Assembly (NCBI GenBank): GCA_025934375.1
Contig: JAICYD010000074.1
Location: 1 to 35,324 of the forward strand
Direction of reading: 5' to 3'
DNA: 35,324 nt
Source: Streptosporangiaceae bacterium
Lineage (GTDB): Bacteria; Actinomycetota; Actinomycetes; Streptosporangiales; Streptosporangiaceae
The notes beneath the pieces were generated by a model. It was not told the DNA's origin. It did no database searches and worked only from the letters and a program-made list of their open reading frames with translations. The position numbers were made by a program, and so were the translations under genes. Positions 8,124 through 14,825 of this stretch are shown in pieces; within the stretch, counting starts at the first letter, position 1, and each line of letters begins with the position of its first letter.

Positions 8124-9584
8124 TCAGGCGCCCGGTTCAGCGGGCGGCCACGCTGGCCAGCGCCGCGGCGGGAGGGCTTCCTCAAGCGCCAGGGCGATCC
8201 CGAGCAGGTCCAGGTCCCCGCGCGGCCGGCCGACCAGCTGCGCGCCGACCGGCAGCCCAGCCGCGCCGCCCCGCCCCGTCGTGTAGCCGGACGGGAGCGA
8301 CAACGCCGGGCAGCCCATCATCGTGATCCAGTAGGCGGCCTGCATCCAGCCGAGATAGTCCGTCACCGGCGAGCCGGCCACCGTCGGCGGGTACTCATGG
8401 GAGGCCGGGAACGGCACTACCTGCGCGGCCGGGCAGATGAGCACGTCGTAGGAGCCGAAGAACTCCACCGCCCGCAGGTACACCTCCCCGCGCAGCCGCT
8501 CCGCGGTGCCGATCGCGGCGGGCGTCAGCCGCCGCCCCCGCTCGATGTTGTCCGCCAGCGAAGCCTTGAACAGCGACGGGTGCCGGTCGTAGTCCTCGCC
8601 CAGCCCGGTGGCGAACTGGAGCGCCCGCAGCGTCCGGAACGCCTCCTCGGCCCCCGCCAGGTCCGGGCACGCCTCCTCAACCTGCCACCCGAGCCGCTTG
8701 GCGGCCTCGATGGCGGGCCGCAGGCCCTCGGCCACCTCGGCGTCGACGCCGACCGCCCCGTCGAAGTCGACCGCGACGGCGACCCGCACCGGGCCGGCTG
8801 GCGGCCCGGGAGAGGCGAACGCCTCGCCGGGGTCGGCGAGGCTGATCGGGCACCGCTCGTCGGGCCCGGCGATCACCGACAGCAGCAGCGCGAGATCCGC
8901 GATGCCCCGCGCGATGGGCCCCTGCGTGGTCAGGGTCGAGAACGGCAGCCCGGCCGGCACCGCCGGCACTCGCCCGGGCGTCGGCCGCATCCCGGCCACT
9001 CCGCAGAAGGACGCGGGGTTGCGCAGCGACCCTCCCATGTCGCTGCCGTCGGCCAGCGGCACCAGGCCGGCCGCGACCGAGGCCGCCGCCCCGCCGCTGC
9101 TACCGCCGGCACTGCGCGTCAGGTCATGCGGGTTGAGCGTGGTGCCGAACACCGAGTTGAACGTGTGCGACCCGGCCCCGAACTCGGGCACGTTGGACTT
9201 GCCGACTACGATCGCGCCGGCCGCGCGGATCCGCGCCACGATCAGCTCGTCGGCGTCCGGGACCCAGTCAGCGTGCACGCGCGACCCGAACGTCGTCCGT
9301 ATCCCCGCGGTCTGGTGCGTGTCCTTGATGACGACCGGAAGCCCGTGCAGCGGGGGCAGCGCTCCCTCCCGGCGTCCCGCGCTGGCGATCTTGTCGGCCC
9401 GCGCCGCCTCGGCGAGCGCCCGCTCGGGGACGAGCGTCACGATGGCGTTCAGCGCTGGGTTGCGCTCCGCGATCCGGTCCAGGTGGGCCGTGACCAACTC
9501 GGTGGCCGACACCTCGCCCCGCTCGATGAGCCGGCGCATCCGCACGGCACTCAGCTCGCACAAGCTTCCCAGGGAGTCAGGCAC
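8124..9584 (-). CDS. Amidase (amidase signature family)
   Basis: This 486-residue enzyme has the full amidase-signature catalytic triad. Lys87 is in GLPVVIKDTH, the cis-serine Ser162 in the GGSSGG loop, and the nucleophile Ser186 in GSDMGGSLRNP. The spacings of 75 and 24 residues equal those of characterised family members. The family hydrolyses carboxamides; the substrate here is unknown and nothing suggests a GatA role, since no gatB or gatC is nearby. The start used is a GTG (9584) with only a weak GAGG just before it. It lies 56 bases downstream of the unknown 9641-10645 gene on the same strand. Confidence 0.9.
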   Translation of the reverse strand: MPDSLGSLCELSAVRMRRLIERGEVSATELVTAHLDRIAERNPALNAIVTLVPERALAEAARADKIASAGRREGALPPLHGLPVVIKDTHQTAGIRTTFGSRVHADWVPDADELIVARIRAAGAIVVGKSNVPEFGAGSHTFNSVFGTTLNPHDLTRSAGGSSGGAAASVAAGLVPLADGSDMGGSLRNPASFCGVAGMRPTPGRVPAVPAGLPFSTLTTQGPIARGIADLALLLSVIAGPDERCPISLADPGEAFASPGPPAGPVRVAVAVDFDGAVGVDAEVAEGLRPAIEAAKRLGWQVEEACPDLAGAEEAFRTLRALQFATGLGEDYDRHPSLFKASLADNIERGRRLTPAAIGTAERLRGEVYLRAVEFFGSYDVLICPAAQVVPFPASHEYPPTVAGSPVTDYLGWMQAAYWITMMGCPALSLPSGYTTGRGGAAGLPVGAQLVGRPRGDLDLLGIALALEEALPPRRWPAWPPAEPGA

Positions 9585-9640
9585 GCCTCAACAGTGCCGG
9601 ATGCCCGGACCCGAGGTCAACGTCCGCGAAGGCTCGCTCA

Positions 9641-10645
9641 CTATCTCGCACCGCGCCTGATGAAGGCGTGGATGGCGTCGTGCCGGGACCTGCCCTCGGT
9701 GACCAGGCGGCGGACGCCGTCCCAGGTCGCGCCCGGCTCTGCGGACCACAGCTCCTCGACGACCCGGGTCGCCTCGCCGATCAGCTCCTGGCTGGACTGG
9801 CCGTCGTCAAGCTGGCAGGACGCGAATTCCGCGGCCACCAGCGCGGCCCGGGCGACTGGATCGGCGACGTCCATCGCCGGCTGGCCGGCCTCGTCGATGT
9901 CGGGGAACGGAACGGCCAGCGATCTGCGCGTCACGACCACCGCCAGCTCGGCGACCTCAGCGTCGCTGACGGCCACGTCGCGCAGGTAGGCGCGAGCGAC
10001 CGCCGAGCGCGGGTCGCCGTAGCTGGCGGCGAACCCGTCGAGCGCCTTCGGCAGGCTCGCCAGCAGCTGCGCGGTCGCCTCCGGGTCCAGTCCCTGCCGG
10101 GCGGCGGCCCATGTGGCGCACGCGGTCACCGCCGGGCCCATGGCCGCGAGCTGCTCACCGGTCAGCGTGAACGTGTTCGCGACGTGCCCGAGCAGCGTCA
10201 CCAGCTTGCGCGGGCCGACCTGGGCGGGCGGCTCGCCCGGCACCCGCCCGCTGTATCCGGTCAGCGCCTGCGCCCAGAACCGGAGCGCCTCGGCGTCAAG
10301 GCCGGCCGCCAGCTCGGCCGCCTGCGGGCTGGCCAGGAAGTCCGCGACCGCGGCGACCCGGTCGGCCGGGGTGTACTTGGGGGCGTCGGCGTCGCCGCCT
10401 TCCGGCAGGCGCCGGGCGTAGGTTCGCACCACGGGCAAGAACGCCACCGACGTCCGGCTCAGCTGGCCGTATCCCCGGATGGTGGCCCCGACCAGCGGGC
10501 CCTCCAGGTGCCGCCGCGCCCGCGCCAGCGAGATCTCCTCCCAGCGCTCGAACGGGCTGGTGCCCTTCAGGCTGGCGATCAGCTTGTCCGGGTCGGCCGC
10601 CATGCCGACGGTGAGCGCGACCGGCACCATCGTCAAGTCGATCAT
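9641..10645 (-). CDS. Unknown protein, 334 residues
   Basis: I do not recognise the family. The protein is predominantly helical and Ala-rich, with no signal peptide or membrane segment. The C-terminus (WDGVRRLVTEGRSRHDAIHAFIRRGAR) contains the RHDAIHA motif that also ends small DUF1841-like proteins, so a related C-terminal module is possible. Internal methionines at residues 6 and 15 are alternative starts. The codon pattern is that of a genuine gene, and the frame is compact between the lipoprotein and the amidase. Confidence 0.7.
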   Translation of the reverse strand: MIDLTMVPVALTVGMAADPDKLIASLKGTSPFERWEEISLARARRHLEGPLVGATIRGYGQLSRTSVAFLPVVRTYARRLPEGGDADAPKYTPADRVAAVADFLASPQAAELAAGLDAEALRFWAQALTGYSGRVPGEPPAQVGPRKLVTLLGHVANTFTLTGEQLAAMGPAVTACATWAAARQGLDPEATAQLLASLPKALDGFAASYGDPRSAVARAYLRDVAVSDAEVAELAVVVTRRSLAVPFPDIDEAGQPAMDVADPVARAALVAAEFASCQLDDGQSSQELIGEATRVVEELWSAEPGATWDGVRRLVTEGRSRHDAIHAFIRRGAR

Positions 10646-10751
10646 GGCGAGCGTGGCGAACCTCGTCCCCCGGCCGGACGAGCGCTCGGCCGAGGGGCAG
10701 TCCCCGCCTTCTTCTTACTCACCGCGCCAGGTTACTCCGGGCAGCGTCACG

Positions 10752-11456
10752 TCAGCCCCAGACGACGGGCTTGTCGAAGTACGCGCTGACGTCGGTGCCA
10801 TTTGACGGGCCGTTGGCCCACTGCATCTTCTGGATGGAGCCGCCGCCAGGTACCAGGTAGGTCAGGCAGGTGTCGTAGGACTTCCCGCTCGTGAACGGCT
10901 TGGGCACCGAGGCGTCATCGCACCGCGCGAAGGTGCCCAGGAAGATGAGGCTGGACTGGGTCTGCCCGCGGTCGTCGATCCCGTCGAGCGTGATCGCGGG
11001 GTCGCTGTCGCTGGGCGGGGCCACGGAGCCGAGCGCGGTGAAGTGCACCTTGACGTAGTAGGGAGTGTCCTTCTTCTGCTTCGCGTCGAGCTGGACGTTC
11101 GCGAAGTCGGCGATGCTGCCCTTCTGGATCGACTTGATCGTGACCTGGATCATCAGGCCCTTGTGGGCGCCCGGCTTGAGGTCGGTCTCCGCCGGCACCC
11201 AGCCGAGGGTGGCCGTCTGGCCAACTGCGAGGTGCGTGCCCGGAGGCGTCAGGCCGCCCGCGGTGGCGGGTGCCGGTGAGCTGGCCGCCGGCGACGCGGC
11301 GGTCGAGGACGGCGCGGTCGCGCTGGATGCCGGCGCGCCACTGGTGGCGGTGGGCGCCTGGGTGCTGCTTGAACTGTTGCACGCGGCCAGCGCGGGCAAG
11401 GCGACCGCCGCCATGGCGGCGGCGATCAGCCGGGGTCCGCTCAGGGAACTCTTCAT
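10752..11456 (-). CDS. Predicted secreted lipoprotein, unknown function
   Basis: The N-terminus (MKSSLSGPRL, then the hydrophobic IAAAMAAVALPALAAC) ends in a lipobox LAAC with Cys26 as the lipidated residue. A Ser/Thr/Ala/Pro-rich spacer (about 27-66) follows. The exported domain of about 165 residues carries two cysteines (FARCDDA and YDTCLTY) that could form a disulfide. The domain (ETDLKPGAHKGLMIQVTIKSIQKG, YYVKVHFTALG) resembles the Ig-like DUF4352-type domains of actinobacterial lipoproteins, but this is a loose likeness. The gene has no ribosome site. A CACAGT element at -12 to -7 fits leaderless initiation, and phased repeats lie where an activator would bind. Confidence 0.85.
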   Translation of the reverse strand: MKSSLSGPRLIAAAMAAVALPALAACNSSSSTQAPTATSGAPASSATAPSSTAASPAASSPAPATAGGLTPPGTHLAVGQTATLGWVPAETDLKPGAHKGLMIQVTIKSIQKGSIADFANVQLDAKQKKDTPYYVKVHFTALGSVAPPSDSDPAITLDGIDDRGQTQSSLIFLGTFARCDDASVPKPFTSGKSYDTCLTYLVPGGGSIQKMQWANGPSNGTDVSAYFDKPVVWG

Positions 11457-11462
11457 GATGAG

Positions 11463-11468
11463 ACTGTG
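11463..11468 (-). promoter_or_regulatory. Candidate -10 element of the lipoprotein gene
   Basis: CACAGT (minus strand) lies at -12 to -7 from the ATG at 11456, keeping the two most conserved -10 bases (A at -11, T at -7). It suggests a leaderless, activator-dependent promoter, with the 11-bp repeats just upstream in place of a -35 box. Confidence 0.35.
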
Positions 11469-11477
11469 CAGAAGTTC

Positions 11478-11575
11478 CTTGAAGCAGTTCTGAAGCGCCG
11501 CTGAAACGCCGGGCGCACGTCGCTCCGGCCGGCCACGCCAGCGCCGTTGCAGCGGCGTTGCAGCGCCGTTTCAGC
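11478..11575. promoter_or_regulatory. Two inverted triplets of 11-bp phased direct repeats
   Basis: On the plus strand TGAAGC, TGAAGC and TGAAAC begin at 11480, 11491 and 11502, exactly 11 bp apart. After 32 bp (11511-11542) the inverse motif appears as GTTGCAGC, GTTGCAGC and GTTTCAGC beginning at 11546, 11557 and 11568, again 11 bp apart. SARP and OmpR/PhoB-type winged-helix regulators bind such 11-bp direct repeats. The first triplet covers -24 to -54 of the lipoprotein gene, the -35 zone. The second could act cooperatively, or serve the divergent 11760 gene. The regulator is unknown; the motif is not identical to any box I can name. Confidence 0.6.
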
Positions 11576-11636
11576 GGGCCCGGGCATTCTCAGGTCAACG
11601 GGTTCGGCCGCGCGGGGAACCGGCCGGGACCCGCCA

Positions 11637-11692
11637 GTGCCTGGAAGGGCCGCGTCCTTTCTCTCCGCCCCACGCGGTCCTTCCAGGCGCAC
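11637..11692 (+). repeat. Long inverted repeat in the leader of the 11760 gene
   Basis: GTGCCTGGAAGGGCCGCGT (11637-11655) is matched by ACGCGGTCCTTCCAGGCGCAC (11672-11692) across a 16-base spacer. The pairing is near-complete, with one G-U pair and a 2-base bulge. RNA from a promoter upstream would fold into a strong stem-loop about 70 bases before the start codon; this could be an attenuator or an RNA-level control element. Confidence 0.5.
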
Positions 11693-11700
11693 TTCGCACG

Positions 11701-11740
11701 CTTTTGTTCTGGCGAGCACCTTCTTGTTCTGGCAAGCACC
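11701..11740 (+). repeat. Tandem 20-bp direct repeat upstream of the 11760 gene
   Basis: The units cttttgttctggcgagcacc (11701-11720) and ttcttgttctggcaagcacc (11721-11740) agree at 17 of 20 positions. The end of the unit, AGCACC, recurs once more right at the start codon (11754-11759). Their place between the hairpin and the ribosome site suggests regulatory use; the A/T-rich core TTGTTCT stands out in this G+C-rich region. Confidence 0.55.
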
Positions 11741-11759
11741 GTCCCGGCGGGGGAGCACC

Positions 11760-12128
11760 ATGACTATTCGTGACTCGATGCGCTCATCGGCGGCCGCGTA
11801 CCTGCGGCCAGGGGAGTGCGTGCAGGCGGTTATCGGCGCCCAGACGGCCAGTCAGTGGGTGGCCATGCTCGGCGGATTCCTCCTTTTCCTGGGGTTCAAC
11901 CGGTACCGGATCCTGGCCGTCACGCCGGACCGGATCGTCGTCCTCGACGCCGGCAAGCTGAACCTCAGGAAGGCCCGGGGCGTGGTCACGGAACTGCCGC
12001 GGGCCATCCGCCTAGGCCCCGGCTCGGGCCAATGGCACCAGGTCAAGGTCGGCGAGGAAACCCTCCGCGTCCACCGCCGCTTCTACGCCGACCTGGACTT
12101 CGCCGACTTCGGCTACGTAATCGTCTAG
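11760..12128 (+). CDS. Small unknown protein with one hydrophobic segment
   Basis: I place the start at the ATG at 11760 (MTIRDSMRSSAAAYLRPGE), which has a strong GGGGGAG six bases before it. Reading further upstream would translate the repeat-rich leader. The 122-residue product has a hydrophobic stretch at about 49-63 (WVAMLGGFLLFLGFN). Strand-rich segments follow: YRILAVTPDRIVVLDAG, VVTELPRAIRLG, HQVKVGEETLRVHRRFYADLDFADF. This resembles bacterial PH-like domains in which a YLRPGE opening precedes a membrane hairpin, but I cannot assign it firmly. It stands alone, divergent from the lipoprotein gene and convergent with the next gene. Confidence 0.75.
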   Translation: MTIRDSMRSSAAAYLRPGECVQAVIGAQTASQWVAMLGGFLLFLGFNRYRILAVTPDRIVVLDAGKLNLRKARGVVTELPRAIRLGPGSGQWHQVKVGEETLRVHRRFYADLDFADFGYVIV

Positions 12129-12188
12129 CGCACCCCGCTGGTGGTGGCGATGCGGCATCCACCCCGGAACGGGCCGCGAGGCGGACGG

Positions 12189-12212
12189 TGCCGCGATGAC
12201 GCAATCGCGGTA
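12189..12212. terminator. Hairpin between convergent genes
   Basis: CCGCGAT-gacgca-ATCGCGG (12191-12210) is a perfect 7-bp stem with a 6-base loop, extendable by a G-U and a T-A pair. It lies between the convergent ends at 12128 and 12219, where a bidirectional terminator is expected. No T tract follows. Confidence 0.5.
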
Positions 12213-12218
12213 GAGCGA

Positions 12219-12662
12219 TCAGCCGTAAGTAATTGAGCTGAGGCGGCAGTCGTAGATCAAGGCGCCGTAGAAGCTGTAGTCATTACAGAACGCGTTCGCG
12301 TTGACGTTCGAGGTACCCGGGGTGATGCTCACGGGTTCCCACAGCGCGCTGGCGTTGTTGCCCGGCGGCTGGCCGGCGCAGGACAAGGGCATGACCGCGA
12401 GCGTGGCGGCGCTGGCGGGGATGGAGACGGTGAAGAACTTTTGATCGCCGGCTACCGTACTCGAGCCGTCGGGAGCATAGAAGGAGCCGCCGGTGCTGAC
12501 CAGCAGCCCGTATGCCTCCCCGGTGCCGCAGCGCATGGACAGGTTGAGCGTCCGCATCGGGTCGGCCGAGGCGGCCGACGAGGTGGCCAGCGCCAGCACC
12601 AGGCTGGCGGCCACGGCCGACCCGATCGCGGCGGCCCTCCTGCGCGCGCCTTTCTTAATCAT
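12219..12662 (-). CDS. Small secreted protein, unknown function
   Basis: The product has 147 residues from the ATG at 12662, chosen because GAAGGAGA precedes it and because a Sec signal peptide then begins properly (MIKKGARRR, hydrophobic AAAIGSAVAASLVLALA, cleavage after ASA about residue 33). The mature part of about 113 residues is rich in Ser, Thr, Gly and small residues. It has four cysteines (RCGTG, SCAGQ, FCNDY, DCRLS) that could make two disulfides. No family is recognised. It is a typical small actinomycete exoprotein and sits upstream of a convergent terminator-like hairpin. Confidence 0.75.
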   Translation of the reverse strand: MIKKGARRRAAAIGSAVAASLVLALATSSAASADPMRTLNLSMRCGTGEAYGLLVSTGGSFYAPDGSSTVAGDQKFFTVSIPASAATLAVMPLSCAGQPPGNNASALWEPVSITPGTSNVNANAFCNDYSFYGALIYDCRLSSITYG

Positions 12663-12804
12663 GGATGCACGTTCTCCTTCGGCGGGGATCAGTGATCGGC
12701 ATCGCGTTCGCGGCCGTGCGGTCCATGGTGGCCGCAATCCCGGCGGTGGTTCGCGGATTCCGTACGGCGCCGAACACCTCCGAAAACCGGCGTGCTTCTC
12801 GCCC

Positions 12805-14601
12805 TTAAGCTTGGGGTGCCAGCTGTGTCGGACCTGTCCCGTCGCGGCTGTCTTGCATTTGCTCTACTGCCTCGACGTCGGTTTGGCGGTGCCGAGCGGC
12901 ATAGAGCTCGCGCGCCTGTTGCCAGGCGTCCCTGGCCAGTTCGGGGCGTTGATGCGCGAGGCGAGTCTCCCCGACGTGGCGCAGGACGTAGGCCTCGCGG
13001 TAGCTGTAACCCTGGCTGCGGCATATGGCCAGGGCCTGCTGATAGTAGTCGAGGGCGGCGTCGTATTCCTGGCCGCGGTAGGCGATGTATCCGAGGCTGT
13101 CCAAAGTGGCGGATTCGCCAAGCTGGCTATTGTCGGAGCTGTCCGCCGCCCGTTCGGCCGGGGTCTGGTGGTCGTGGGCTTGTTCCGCCGCGTGCAGCCT
13201 GAGCAGGTCGTGCATGCGGTAGCGCTCGTGGGCATGCCGCTGGATCAGGTGGGCGTGGTCGAGGTCGCCCAGTAGTGCGCGGCTTGTTGCGAGGGGCAAG
13301 GCGAGCAGGCACGCGGCGGCGGCCAGCGGGATGTCCGGGCCGGGGGCAATCCCGAGCAGCTGGAATGCCCGGGCGGCGGCAGCGGGCAGGGCGCGGGTGG
13401 ACCAGGACAGCACGGCGCGCAGGTCGGCCTGAGGCTCTCCAGCGTCTAGGGCGTCAAGCCGGCCGGCGTTGTCGCTAAGTTCGGCGGCCAGCGCGGTTAG
13501 CGACAGGTGCGGTGCGGCGGTAGCGCGGGCGGCGACGACGCTCAGCGCCAGGGGATGGCCCGCGCAACAGGCCATCAAGGTGGCCGCCGCATCCGGCTCG
13601 GCGTCAAGACGGGTCCGGCCAAGCTGGCGGACGAGCAGCTGGCGAGCATCCCCGGTGGGCAGCACGTCAAGGATCAAAGAGCGCGCACCGTGCGTGGCGA
13701 TCAATCCCGTCAGCTGCCGGCGGCTGGTGATCAGCACCGTGCAGGTCGCGCCGCCTGGTAGCAGCGGGGCGACTTGTGCGGTATCACGCGCGTTGTCCAG
13801 CACGATCAGCATCCGCCGGTCGGCCAGCAAGCTGCGGTACAGCCCCGCCTGGGCCTGAAGTTCGACAGGGATGGCGGTCGGCGCTAGGCCAAGGGCCTCG
13901 AGGAACCCGCGCATCGCGGTAGCCGGAGTCAAGGGCTCTGCGGTGGGGTCAAATCCTCGCAAGTCGGCATACAGCTGGCCATCAGGGAACCGGTCCAGGT
14001 GGCGGTGGGCCCAGTGCAGGGCCAGCCAGGTCTTGCCGATCCCGCCCATCCCGCCGATTGTGAAGACCAGCAGCGCGCCGCTCGCTTGCGGCTGCTCATC
14101 CAACTCAGCGTCCAGCTGAGCCAACTCGCGACGGCGTCCGATGAACAAGGGCGGTGCGGCAGACAGCTGGCGTGGCGTCGGCTGCGGCCCCGGTCCCGGC
14201 CGGGCGGAGCGCGACGAGGGGGAACGGGCCACAGTGGCCGGCCCGGTGCGGGCGGTCCTGCGAACCCTGGCCTGGCGCTGGCCTTCCTCGATCCGGTCGC
14301 GGGCAGTGGCCAGCGCGCGCCGTTCGGCCGGCGTGGTGCCGAGCACCTCCAGCAGGGCGTCGAAGCGGTCGGTCGGTGGCAGGGTACGGGCGGTAAAGTA
14401 CTCGGCAATCGCCGTCTGAGACCATCCGGTCTTCGCGGCCAGCTCCCGGTAGGTCAAGCTGGTGTCCCGGCGGCTGCGCGCGTGACGGCGTCGCAGGTCC
14501 CGCAGCACCGCGGCGAGGTCATCAAGCGTTCGCGCCATTCCCGCGGCTGAGGCCAACGGGTCGGGCGGCTCAGGGGAAGGCCGCTGCGCGCCAGGTTCCA
14601 T
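12805..14601 (-). CDS. XRE-type HTH / NB-ARC ATPase with short TPR end (STAND regulator)
   Basis: Order of domains in 598 residues: an N-terminal HTH (about 25-90: LTYRELAAKTGWSQTAIAEYFTARTLPPTDRFDALLEVLG), a Pro/Arg-rich linker, an NB-ARC ATPase (Walker A GGMGGIGKT 183-191, Walker B MLIVLDN 264-270, GHPLALS 348-354), the winged-helix tail YRMHDLLRLHAAEQA (461-475), and only about two TPR motifs (about 490-560). Compared with the AfsR-type neighbour, the region after the HDLLR motif is missing: residue ~485 is joined in frame to the end of a TPR array. Such proteins are ATP-switch transcription regulators with unknown ligands. Met22 is an alternative start, but GGGGGA lies ten bases before the ATG at 14601. 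The 224 bases upstream (14602-14825) hold no gene. Confidence 0.85.
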   Translation of the reverse strand: MEPGAQRPSPEPPDPLASAAGMARTLDDLAAVLRDLRRRHARSRRDTSLTYRELAAKTGWSQTAIAEYFTARTLPPTDRFDALLEVLGTTPAERRALATARDRIEEGQRQARVRRTARTGPATVARSPSSRSARPGPGPQPTPRQLSAAPPLFIGRRRELAQLDAELDEQPQASGALLVFTIGGMGGIGKTWLALHWAHRHLDRFPDGQLYADLRGFDPTAEPLTPATAMRGFLEALGLAPTAIPVELQAQAGLYRSLLADRRMLIVLDNARDTAQVAPLLPGGATCTVLITSRRQLTGLIATHGARSLILDVLPTGDARQLLVRQLGRTRLDAEPDAAATLMACCAGHPLALSVVAARATAAPHLSLTALAAELSDNAGRLDALDAGEPQADLRAVLSWSTRALPAAAARAFQLLGIAPGPDIPLAAAACLLALPLATSRALLGDLDHAHLIQRHAHERYRMHDLLRLHAAEQAHDHQTPAERAADSSDNSQLGESATLDSLGYIAYRGQEYDAALDYYQQALAICRSQGYSYREAYVLRHVGETRLAHQRPELARDAWQQARELYAARHRQTDVEAVEQMQDSRDGTGPTQLAPQA

Positions 14602-14825
14602 CGCCGCATCGTCCCCCGCTAGTCAACGAATGATGACGAATTCGGACATAGTGGCACTCGCAGGGTAACATGACTCAGCGTCGTCGAAAGGCGTACGCCC
14701 GGTCCGGAGATGTCCGCCGGTGCACGGAATTGGTGAGGACGCCGTGACCGGCGGCCACCATGAATCGCGCGTACGCCGGCATGACGCCGATCACGCCACG
14801 TCCCATGAAATAACCACGGTATGAC

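Noticed and set aside
8397..9989. Plus-strand open frame of 530 codons opposite the amidase gene
   Set aside because: The amidase has a complete catalytic triad on the other strand; the plus-strand product is low-complexity Arg/Gly/His-rich.
11547..11759. N-terminal extension of the 11760 gene
   Set aside because: It would translate the 11-bp repeats, hairpin and 20-bp repeats; the ATG at 11760 has a strong ribosome site.
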